Positions 1 through 9,950 of a stretch of DNA of 64,000 nucleotides are shown piece by piece (the stretch's first letter is position 1; every line of letters starts with the position of its first letter). The notes below the pieces were generated by a model. The model did not search any database and was not told where the DNA came from. It saw only the letters and a program-made list of their open reading frames with translations. The DNA is from Artemia franciscana (taxonomy: Eukaryota; Arthropoda; Branchiopoda; Anostraca; Artemiidae): contig NC_088864.1 of NCBI RefSeq assembly GCF_032884065.1, positions 19,051,999 through 19,115,998 on the forward strand, written 5' to 3'. A program made the translations under genes and the position numbers.

Positions 1-2
1 AA

Positions 3-260
3 TGGGCACACCAACTAGCAAAAGTTGAAAACCCCTCGTCACTGAAGATCATTGTAGCGTAACAGCTGATTATTACTTACAACTCCCCTACATGTCTTAC
101 AATCGGGAACCAAGTTGTTCTTACCATCAATTACACCAGAAACAGATAATAGGTACACCAATCAGCAAAAGTTGCAAACCCCTCATTGCCAAAGATGATT
201 ATAAGCTAATAGTCGACTGTTGCTTGAAAGTCCCCTACATATCTCACAATTGGTATCGGC
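3..260. repeat. Partial tandem repeat, about 148-bp period
   Basis: Two imperfect copies follow each other. Matching landmarks are GGCACACCA at 5 and GGTACACCA at 152, and TCTTACAAT at 93 and TCTCACAAT at 242. The spacing is 147-149 bp. More copies may lie upstream of the window. No coding role is visible. Confidence 0.6.
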
Positions 261-329
261 CTATTTTTGGTTTAAGTGTGTACCTTACCACTGAAGTTGT
301 CAACCCCTTGAAATTTTCAAACTGATGTA

Positions 330-2164
330 TCTCATGAAAGAATTTTTGTACCAAAAAATGGATGACATATACTTTGATCAGCTCATCAAGGTCTATCGAT
401 TACCGTTGAAAAAGAAATTCTATCTATCTTAGTTCAAAAGTTGGCTTTTTTGCCGGAAGCCAACTTTTTAACACCACCACTTAAAAAGGAGCAAAGGATA
501 AGCTCTAATTTCATTAGCAATGAGAGAACTTTTAAAGTTTAAGAGGCATATCTGATACCATTTCTCTATTGCAGTCCCAAGTAGAAAAAAAAAGAATGGT
601 AAAGTCAGCTGAAATCAGGAACAGAAATGGGTAGAAACAATAGATGGCAGCACTTTCGGATTCGTGGGGAAATCGCACTTTTTTGTTTCTGTAAGTTTTT
701 CTATTTATCACTCAAAGAAGATATATTGGCTGTGGGGCCGGGGAACTGCCACATATATTTAACACTTATAGATTTTAGTCCATCTTCAATTTGAAATTGG
801 TGCCTGCCTGCTTGCCTGCTAGAACGGAGTTTTCCAATCGAAAGCAGAAATATGATTCGATGAAACAAAAGTTTGGCTGCACAACTTCAGATACTCCTTT
901 CTGACATAGGCTATACAACTCCACTTCACTTCGCACACCATAGGCTCTGGCTCGAGGACAAGCAAAAACCATCCTTTTTGGCCCCAGGCAAGAGTTCTAC
1001 GGAGCTTTCCAAAATGTAATGTCATATTCATCAATCCAGCCTGAGGTCCACATTTTCCGTAAAAACCGCACAGGTTAGACCCTTACCAGTTTCCAGGAAT
1101 AAGCTGAGATAGACGGCATAGGAAAAAAAAACAAAAAAAACGGGACAAAACCAAAGTGTTGCTCTCGCAACACAATACCTAACCAACTCTATATTTTGAA
1201 AATTTAATTTAAATATACCTGTATAGTAGTTTATATAACTCAGGCTAAGCTGATTATCTCGGAGTGCATACAAAGAAATCGGTTTTACTACAGATTAAGA
1301 ACAAAATGTGCTCCATATAATACACAAGTACCGGAATTTGAATACGATTTTTTGTAGTATGAAGATTATAATTATTTTGATAAGAGGCAAAAGACAAGGA
1401 ACACTTAAGGTACCTTCCACACGAGAGAAAACACAGTGGTTGAACATGGATAAAATGGATAACTCTTGATCGACTAGTTTCCTGAATGAGTTTCCTAGCT
1501 TTGTTATAAATCTTAGAAAGCGGTTTTAAAGAGAAGGCATAGTTGACATCAATACTATCATACAGTAAGAAATATAAGATTGTATCAAGCAGCGAAAAAG
1601 TACTTTCAAAATCTGCTTTGTGGATTTCGTATTTATAAGTTGAGCCAATTTGACTTGTCGGCTATTGGATACGTTCAAGAATTACGCTTAGGTTACATCT
1701 CAGAAAAACGTATGTTTGCTTAAGCTTTTTTAAAATACCGAGGCTCCTGCAAATCTTCATTTTAATCAGATCAACACAACGTTTCAAAGATAGATTTTCA
1801 TTAATTAGAATTTCCCAAAAACAAACATACCCATCACTAGACCTGTGAATGGTCCAATTTGATAGGGGAATTTCTGAAAACCAAGGATAAATCTAAAAAA
1901 TATGCGAAAAAATAAAAAAACCTGAGTTAGAAAAATTTAGGGTTTTAAAGAAAAGCAGAACGAGGGCAATAGACAGCCGGTGGAAAAATTGAAAATTATG
2001 CGAATATTGCCGTCAAGACCTCCGCTTGACCGTCTTCAGAGTAGAATAAACTGACAAAAATGCAAAAAAAAAAATTAAAACAAAACACAAAACTAAAATA
2101 TAATGACCCTTTCTCAGTGATGGTGAAAGGGTAACTGAATAAAAAACACAAATCTAAATAACAT
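330..2164. other. Intergenic, no recognised gene
   Basis: AT-rich sequence with only short open frames that lack domain-like composition. I see no splice-bounded exon, RNA gene or clear repeat in it. Confidence 0.5.
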
Positions 2165-2554
2165 TTCACAATTTCTCAATTTTACTTACAGCACTCTTAG
2201 AAGTAGAAGATAACCCTGAACTTCATTTTCTAGATGTATTAATTTTCGATAAGTCTCCTGGCCTTGAATTTTCTGTTTATAGAAAGCCTACGCATAACGA
2301 TAGGTATTTATATTTTTGCCTCCAACCACTCTCCTAGCATAAAAAGAGGAGTAGTTATTTATTTGGTTGACCGAGTAATAAGAATATGCTCGGAGTCTCA
2401 CATAGTCTCCAAAATGAACTATATTAAGGACATTTTTTGCAATGGATACCTCATAAAATTGATTGAAGCCATTAAAGTTAAAAGACAAAAAAAAAGGCAG
2501 AAAGAAGTCATCAACTCCACAAATCCTAACAGATATCATCCCATTAATAAATAA
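2165..2554 (+). pseudogene. Penelope-like element reverse transcriptase, first part
   Basis: This codes for the late reverse transcriptase domain of a Penelope-like retroelement, which would copy element RNA at a DNA end. The visible signature is a FLDV motif (about 2226), followed by SVYRKPTHNDRYLYF and, in another frame, SNHSPSIKRG and a downstream NGY motif. This is the typical Penelope order (FLDV, YRKPT-tDRYL, S-HP..K, NGYP). The frame changes near 2317, so the gene is broken. The reading frame stops at 2554, exactly where an oppositely oriented LINE begins. The continuation lies at 5185-5358. Upstream palm motifs, including the catalytic YADD, are not recognisable before 2165, so the element is also truncated at its 5' side. 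Confidence 0.7.
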
Positions 2555-5173
2555 ATAAATAATTTATTTCTTACCCACAACAACACTATAAAAGTATTAA
2601 AATGTAGAGTACAAACAATTAAATACACACACAAAAAGCAAAACATACAAAAAATGAAAAGTAATGACAATAGACAATTTTTAAGGTTAATACAAAAAAT
2701 TAAATAAACACACAAAATAACGAACTATGAAAAAAAAATGAACATTAGATACACACAAAAAATGAAATTAAAAAAACACAAAGAGAAAAAAAAAAATACA
2801 CACACAAAGTCAACGAAAAAAAACGGATAAGACGGTGGTGAGGGGATAGGCGCGCAAAAGCTGCACTGGAGAGTTGTCTGTGAAGAATCTCCAACTTTAA
2901 AGTTATGTCGGGAACTGAGAATTTTTTAACAAGAGTCCGGTTTTTTATCCAAGGTGGAAGATACAGAAGAAATTTGCAAAATTTGAAATAATTTATCCGA
3001 ATTCTTTTTAAATTACCATTATTAAGAAGGGGGAAAAGACCTGAAGCATAAAGTACAGAATGATCACAGAAAGTAGAATAAAGTTTAGCCAGCGCGCGTC
3101 TATTATACTTGCCTCTATTTGCAACAATTTTTGCATAACCAATCTGAATCTTTTTACTAATATCACAAACAGTACGCTGACGTAAGCTCGAAAGATTGTT
3201 AGTAATAGAGATACCAAGCCAACGAATACAATCAACAAGAGGGATAGTGAAGTTATTACAGTGAAGGGGAGTAGCAGTAATACAGTTATAGGGAAAAAAA
3301 TCACATTTATATATATTAATTGAAAGGCCAATATCAGAGAAAGCATCACAAACTATAGAGACCATTTTGGAAAGACCCTTTTTGGAACGGCTAATCAGAA
3401 GCAAGTCGTCAGCATACGCAAGATAAGAAACATCCGCAAGACCAGAAAGGTATGTACCTGAAATCTTAGCCAGCACACTAGAAATACAAATCTTAAAAAG
3501 CGTAGGGGACAGAACACCACCCTGCCTAACACCTCTTCGCATTCTTATAATAGCGTCTGGTGCAGATCCTAATTGGAGAAACGAATTTGAATACTAAAAC
3601 CTAAGAAGCAGTATAATAGAGAGATTGACCCCAGAATTATACAAGGAAAAAATGAGCTGACTATGGACCACACTATCAAACGCTTTCGAAAGATACAAAG
3701 CACAAATATAAAGACCATTTCCCTTGGAAGAATTATCAGCCAATAGAGAAGACAGAATCTTATGCGCATGCTGACAACCCACCCCACTCCGAAAACCAAA
3801 TTGGTTCTCATCCTCAATAATATTTTTAGTCGAAAATGGTAGAAGAATATACTCAAAAACCTTACTAATATTACAAGATACAGTAATAGGTCGATAGCAA
3901 GAACAATCAATCGGTGACTTTCCCCTTTTTAAAACTGACGAAACAGTGCCACACAGAAAACTCTCAGGTACGTATGAAGTACATAGACACATTTGAAGAA
4001 GAAGCTGAAAGTGAGGTATAAGGGGGGTGCATTCAATCGACATATGCATCTTAGAAATACCATCCTTATCTATTGAATTAGATTTTAAACTTTTAACAGC
4101 ATTAATTACGGAAGAAAAAGATATGGGCACTAAATGGCGCTGCGAAAACGTTGTACTAAAGAGGGGAGTAAGAAGGCGAGTATACACAGAATGCACTGAA
4201 TAATTAATCACTGAAAAAATCGAAGAATAATGTTTATACCAAGCTGAAGTTGGGAGGCAATTACTTGTCATAGCTTCATAATTTATCTTGTCAGAATTGA
4301 TCACTTTTCGCCAATCCTCCCTACTTACAGGGAAATCCATACCGCGGTAACGAGCCAACCTCAGATAACGTTTATAATTGGTTTTAGTTTTACGTTTGAT
4401 ATCAGCGACACACCCAGAACTTGGCCGACCACATTCATTCCATATCTGGAGCCATAATTTTGCTTTATTTTTTATCGACTTTAAACAAGGGTCCATTGAC
4501 CAGATAGGTTTTTGTGTTCTTTTACGAATACGTTGTCGAGGTACGGCAGCTTCTTCTGCCCTTTTCATACACATCACAAGTTGGTTATAATAACAGTCAA
4601 TATCGGCTTTACCATTCGTAGGTACCTGGCGCTGAAGAAGATGATATGGAACACGTATGGTAGAAAGAAGGGTTGTCAAGGTAGAGATGTAGTGCGGTAT
4701 ATTGGCTTTGCTCCAATTACTTTTTTCAAACCACTTCGATTTTTCTCGCGAGCAATTAGTTTCCGGTAAATCAATATCCATTGTAAATGTCGCTGAAATT
4801 GGCATGTGGTCAGTATCTTGCTCGTTAACATGAACAGAAGCAGAAGAAGAGATAATACCAGGCGAGCAAATAATATGGTCAATATCACTTGTGCTTCCAG
4901 AATGATGAACATATGAAAAATTGTGGGATTTGGGCACAACGCGGTATGAAGGAAGACACTCAAAAAGCAGTTCCCTTCTGACAGAAGATCGATTAATATC
5001 AGTATTTAGGTCCCCAATTATTATATACTGTAGAGAGTTTAACAGTACCTAATTCACAAGATTCTTAAGCAGACCATACGCCTTTCCGAATTTAGTTAAG
5101 GATCTGATCGAGTATCCTTCATATGGGAGATAAGAGTTTATAAATACAATACTGCAAACACGCACAGCCAAAA
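2545..5173 (-). mobile_element. LINE A, 5'-truncated APE-type non-LTR retrotransposon
   Basis: The element reads on the minus strand. Its 5' end is truncated inside the endonuclease domain near 5173. Its 3' end lies near 2545, where the minus strand shows AATAAATTATTTATTTATTT, a short repetitive tail like the tails of LINE E, LINE H and LINE F. It sits inside a Penelope-like element of opposite orientation and splits it. Exact ends and a target-site duplication could not be fixed by eye. The clade is not assigned. No RNase H domain follows the reverse transcriptase. Confidence 0.75.
2745..5173 (-). pseudogene. LINE A ORF2: endonuclease and reverse transcriptase, two stops
   Basis: One reading frame runs across about 810 codons. 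It starts inside the apurinic-type endonuclease, with IIGDLNTDINR near 5010, then SDIDHI and DTDHMPISATF. The reverse transcriptase follows, with QFGFRSGVGCQHAHKI, the LSKAFDSVVH motif, RRGVRQGGVLSP and the catalytic YADD at about 3405-3416. Only two nonsense codons interrupt it: TAG at 5049-5051 and TAG at 3594-3596. The second replaces the tryptophan of the FWY motif that is kept in LINE H and LINE F. No frameshift is needed to read the gene, so this copy is rather young. The C-terminal part after the thumb is about 150 residues with no recognised zinc finger. Confidence 0.8.
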
Positions 5174-5184
5174 AAAAATTCGTC

Positions 5185-5358
5185 GGAGTAAAAGAGTACT
5201 TACTGGATGAGAAGAAACTTTTCACTGTTCTACCCTACCTTCCAAAACTGAGTGACCAACTGAAAAGAATCCTTAAAAAACATAAGCTTAATGTCACCTT
5301 TAAACATTCAAATACAATACAGAACCTTTTCAACAGTGGCAAAGATAAAACCAGCCTC
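5185..5358 (+). pseudogene. Penelope-like element reverse transcriptase, second part
   Basis: An open frame reads FTVLPYLPKLSDQLKRIL, then HKLNVTFKHSNTIQNLF and GKDKT. This matches the conserved linker that follows the reverse transcriptase in Penelope-like elements (LPY.kGlSe.irRIL, fkp.nTl..ll, kD). It continues the fragment at 2165-2554, with LINE A in between. The GIY-YIG endonuclease expected downstream is missing, because LINE B begins at about 5359. The sequence is therefore a fragment of a dead element. Confidence 0.65.
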
Positions 5359-6545
5359 ATTCTGAATTCGCAAACTGAATTCGCTACTGAATTCGTTCTA
5401 GTGGTGAATTCAGCACATAATTTACAGAAGCTCCTGGATTTAACAGATGATTATCAAACGATGAAGTGCCTGCAGGTAAATGTTCTGAAATCAAAAGTGA
5501 TTATATTTAACAAGAGGAATGACAAATGTGAAAGTAAATTTTGGTTTAAGGGGGAGGAGATACAAGTTGTGGATAAAATTAAGTATCTTGGATATATTTT
5601 TCAAAGTAATGAAAGATGGAATTTTCATATAAAGGAAACGTTAAACCGGGGAAGAGCAGCAATGTTTACAATTTTCCGGAATAATGTAATGGGAATAAAA
5701 AATTTGTCGTTGCATAAAAGGGTCTTTTTATCGAGGAATAATGCCCATTCTACATTACGGAGCAGAGATTTGGGGGCATGAGAGCGGCTCAGATAGAGAG
5801 TATTCAATTAGGGTACTTTAAGAGATTGTTTGGGCTGCATAGAACAACTCACTCCCAGTTTTTAAGTGGCGATCTAGGTATATGGACACTAATAAATTAC
5901 AGACTGGTCTTAATGCCTAAATTTTGGTTGAAAGTCGTCCAGTTACTGAGTGACAGGTTGCTTAAGGCAGCTTATGAAGATTTACTCTCGCAGGAAAAAA
6001 AAAAGATCATGGCTACTAAAAATAAAAGACATTTTAGACAAAACAGGGTTTTCCTTTGTTTGGAATAAAGGTAGAGGACCAACGGATATAAATACAAATT
6101 GGGAGAATGAGATTAAGATACTACTAGAGAATCAAATGATTCAAAAATGGAGTGAGGAGACAAAAAAAAATCAGAAACATTAAAGTTTTATAAGGATGTT
6201 AAGGTGGTTTATGGGCAGGGGTTCTACTTTAAGCTGAATTTACCTGCTAGATATTTGACGTTGTGGATGCAGCTCAAGGCTAATTAGTGCAAGATTTATA
6301 AAATATTCTAAAGAAAGGTGTTCCAATGAAGACAGATATACTTGCCCGCTTTGCAGATTTAAAGAGAATTATTTAGTGCATTGCTAAGCCGGTACCAGGG
6401 GCTCTCTCCGATAAGGAAAGGGATGTTTGGAAATAATAAGTTGATACTTCCAGGTGTCTTAAATAGTACGTCACCTCAGTTTATTTATAGAGTAGCAAGG
6501 TATCTGGAAATTTTGTTAGATAAAAAAAATAACAATAAATAAATA
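5359..6545 (+). pseudogene. LINE B: reverse transcriptase 3' half, broken
   Basis: This is the C-terminal half of a LINE ORF2 of the same clade as LINE C at 49650-54420. The best open parts are 5401-5781 and 5778-6068, with a frame change near 5780. Matching blocks with LINE C are the segment before KYLGYIF (LINE C: VYLGVKF), GDLGIWTL (GDLGLVSL), IKDILDKTGF (IKDILDKCGL) and a C-terminal zinc motif CPLCRFKENYLVHC near 6340 (LINE C: CPMC...H...C). The catalytic FADD position reads FATE, so both aspartates are gone. Its 3' end near 6545 is an A-rich AATAAATAAATAAA tail. It starts directly at the end of the Penelope-like fragment. Confidence 0.7.
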
Positions 6546-6734
6546 AATAAAAAAAAATCTCAGCATGAAGTAAATGCAATTTTTTATTTTTGTCTTTTTC
6601 CGAGTGTTAAGCGTTGTTTTCAATGATCTTTTTTTTCAAGTATTGAGCACTAACATTAGGTTAATGCGGAGTTTCATTTAAGCGTTTTATGATGATCGCT
6701 GATCAAAGTTTACGTTATTTGCGTTTATGTTATT

Positions 6735-8500
6735 TTACACCAACTATCTATAGTGTTCACATGACGGTAACACAGTTAACCTTATCGATTATGCTTTCGT
6801 AAGCCAAAGATCGGCAGGATCGATATAAGATGCTAGGGTGAGTACTGTTAAAGACGTTAAGAGTAAATATTATCTTTTAGTAGTTTCTAGGGTTAATATA
6901 AACCTTAAAATTGGGAAGTGTAATTACCTTTCGGGAAGTTATAACGTTGGTAGACTCCAGGATGACAATTTTTGAGAATCTTTCCAACAATAGATGGATA
7001 CTAAACTGGACAGTCTAAAATTTGATAATGTAGAATGTGAATAGAATAATTGTGGGAAAATAGTTTGTGAAGTTGCTGTGATGTCCTGGGGAAGAAAGTT
7101 AAAAACGCAGCTGAGAATATCAGTAATAATGCTTTACGTTTAATAGAGGTGAGGAGGGAATTGTACAAAAATTATTTGAGTGATAGGTCATATAAAAATA
7201 AGAGGAATGTAAAGAAAGGAGATAAAGCTTTAGAACATAAATCAAGGGCACGTAGAGTCAAGACCATGGAAAAAGTTGATAACGATCTGGAAGATGCAAC
7301 CAGACGGCATAATACTAAAATATTGCACTGGTATGTTAATAAACTGAGACGAAATAATCAACCTGAACTTGTCCCAGTCAAAGATAGAAACGAGGCCACA
7401 AATATTAATAAGGAAAGAGTTAAAGAGAGATAGGCCAAAACTTTACGAGCGTGTTAAACTGTGATAAAGTTACACTATAAGATTTAGAAAAGAATAAACT
7501 ATTTACAGCACTTCGGATGTGAAGGAAGATTTATTTTTCGAGGAAGAAATATAGTAAGAGTCCAAAAAGGATTAAAAGACAATAAGGCCACAGTTGCTGA
7601 TAGTGTGATAAATGAGCTTTTTTCAATATGGTCGTTACGGAGTCAGAGATAGATTACGGAAGATTATGAACATGATTTTTGAAAAGGCAAAATATGAAGC
7701 GATTTTAGGAAAACTCTAATTAAATCCTTCTATAAAAAAGATAATAAGACTGAGTGTTGTAATTATAGAAGTATTAGTTTAGTTTCAGTAGGGACTAAAT
7801 TGCTTAGTATGAGGAACGTTTTTAGACCTAGAGATAATGTAGATATAGTTTTAAGAGAAGATCAGTGTGGTTTTCGGAAAGGGACAAGATACGTCGATAA
7901 AATTCTCACTCTTAGATTAGTAAATATGAAGTGCCTGATTCTCAAACCGCTTTAGTGCTTAGTTTCATGCATCATGAGCAAGCTTTTGACTCAGCTAATA
8001 TAAAAGCTTTAGTGAGGCTCCCATCCTTGTGTGGGAATTTATCCCAGATAAATTCCTAAAAGTGATTAGTGCTATGTGTGATAATTTTATGTGCATTGCT
8101 GCGGTTAAAGCAGGGAATGAGGTCAGTAGCTGGTTTCATATTAAATCAAAAGTTAAGCAGGTTTACGTCTTATCCCAATTTATATGGATAATTTCGATGT
8201 ACTTTGTTCTAAAGAGCACATCAAAGGTGATGTGAGAAAGTAGAATCAACTGGGAAAGTAAAATTTCCTTCAGTTAGTTCATGAAGATGATTTAAGCATC
8301 CTATATGGAAATGTTAGCAAAAGGAATGAATATTTAGAAGTTTTGAGATTTCAGGTTGCAAGAATAGGTTTGATATTTCATGTTAAGAAGAATAAGTCAC
8401 TAAGACTAGGAATATATGAGAGTATAGAGGGGATATGAGATAGCAAGAACACCGATCAAGTGGGCAACATCACTTGCACAAGTAGTATCATAGGCAGCAC
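6735..8500 (+). pseudogene. RTE D: decayed RTE-like endonuclease-reverse transcriptase
   Basis: A plus-strand, heavily mutated copy of the same RTE-like family found at 17766-20850. Recognisable blocks in order are NLIDYAFV (about 6780), KLDSLKFDNVE (7003), RRELYKNYLSDRSYKNKRNV (7152), LVPVKDRNEATN (7370), REDQCGFRKGT (7855), HHEQAFDS (7970), the segment AVKAGNEVSSWFHIKS (8104) and EDDLSIL near 8285 in place of YADDLSIL. Many stops and frameshifts separate the blocks; the longest open stretch is 94 codons. It begins inside the endonuclease and loses similarity near 8500, before the usual C-terminus. Confidence 0.75.
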
Positions 8501-8554
8501 AATAGCACTGCCTAAGCAAAGAGCGATGCGGGCACAATGTTCTTTTTTTTTAGA

Positions 8555-8945
8555 TCAGGGCACTTCGCATTGAAGGAGCTGTCTTAGAAACTTCGAAAAG
8601 GACTCATTCGATTGGAAATTGAAAGTGCTAGTGCCCTTTTCAATAGTAAAAAGTGATTGGAGGGTAACTAGCCCCCTCCTATGCCCACCATTTCCCCAAA
8701 TACATTCAATCAAAATTGTGAGATAGCTATTTTGTTCAACGGAGTTGAAAAGTCCGGAAATATATTTTTGAGGATAAAATCCCCCACGAACCTCAGGGCA
8801 AGGGTTGTAAGTTATACCCTAGGAGTATTTCAGGTTTATATAGAAAATGTGATCATATAAACTTCGGAGGGGGCTCATTGAATTAGTAATAAGAAGTTTT
8901 AGTGCCTTCTTTAAGATTCAGAGTGATTAGAGGGTGTATACCCCC
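8555..8945 (+). repeat. Diverged relic of repeat family R
   Basis: Contains the family R core in order: ACTCATTCGATTGGAAATT, AGTGCCCTTTT, GATTGGAGGGTAACTAG, CCCCTCCTATGCCCACC and ATTGTGAGATAGCTATTTTG. Part of the core is repeated again around 8875-8945. It is clearly older than the R copies at 28-33 kb. Confidence 0.6.
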
Positions 8946-8983
8946 CACACCTTGTATTTTTCCCGAAGCCATACTGGAACCGG

Positions 8984-9016
8984 CCGGCCTATTGACTTGG
9001 ATAGTCAATAGGCCGG
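8984..9016. repeat. Perfect 13-bp inverted repeat with 7-base loop
   Basis: Arms CCGGCCTATTGAC (8984-8996) and GTCAATAGGCCGG (9004-9016) flank TTGGATA. It could form a hairpin. It directly follows the R relic; no function is evident. Confidence 0.8.
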
Positions 9017-9269
9017 ACAGGCCTAAACTATTGGGGACAGGTAGCTCAGGTATTCGACCCATCATCATAACAATAGATTTCAATTAACATGCCTAGTAGA
9101 TTGTATTTGTATTTTAGGTGTTGTTTTTATAAAGAAAAAGAATTATTGATGACAATTCTTGCAAGAACTGCTGAAGAAAAAGGAGAATTGGAGATACTAC
9201 GCTGAAATCAAAAAAAGTCTATTGCACCTACACTCCCCCTTCTTTATGGAGTTGGTCAATCCATATAAT

Positions 9270-9950
9270 AAACACTAATTTCTCAAAGTGGACTTTGAGA
9301 CATTGTTTTCATCCAGAAAATATTTGCTCAACTTAATAAAATTACATATGAAAATCATTTCCAAATCTTTGTTGATGGGTCTAAAATGAATGAAAAGGTG
9401 GCAAGTGGAGCTTTTCTTCCACCCCTTAATGTTGCAATTTTTGAGAGAGTATATGATAATGTGTCTATAATATCTAGTCATGAGCTGCATGAGCTAGAGC
9501 TGCTGTTTTCAGCTTCTCAGTATAAGATGGATATAGACACATTTCATTTTCTTAGCATTATTGATATTCTTGCTTCAAGAGGCATATAAACTTACCTTCA
9601 GTATGTTTCAAGCAACTCAGGTATAACTGGTAACCATCAGGCGGATGAAACTGCAAAAAATGCTTTGAATATTGAACAGACAAGTGGAAGACCAATCCCC
9701 ATTAGAGAGATATACCGCTGAAGATTAGCAGTGGTATTGTTAAATAAGAATAATTCTATTTTATCACCCTTCCCAGCGCCTTTCTAAAATTTATCATAGA
9801 ATTCGGTCTGACTCAAATGGGATAAATTTTCAGGCGTTTTCATATCAGTTCCCTGATTCAAGTGACTCTGTTCCGTCTTCCCCTCTTTGCAGGTATCGTA
9901 ATTCAAAAAATGAAACAATTCACCACATGCCTATTTGAATGTAATATGCT
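9270..9950 (+). pseudogene. LINE 3' relic with RNase H domain
   Basis: A decayed C-terminal part of a LINE ORF2 of the type that carries RNase H, the enzyme that degrades RNA in RNA-DNA hybrids. The signature starts with IFVDGSK (about 9366), a core ELHELELLFSAS (about 9484) and YVSSNSGITGNHQADETAKN (about 9604), which matches the conserved HxGixGNexADelAK end of RNase H. Stops occur after 9587 and again after 9720. A degenerate zinc motif with NETIHHMPI follows near 9915, like the ET..H element at LINE C-termini. None of the other LINEs here shows RNase H, so this is a separate lineage. Confidence 0.6.

Noticed and set aside
2165-5358. Hammerhead ribozyme of the Penelope-like element
   Set aside because: I looked for CTGATGA with a paired GAAA in the flanks and found no convincing core.
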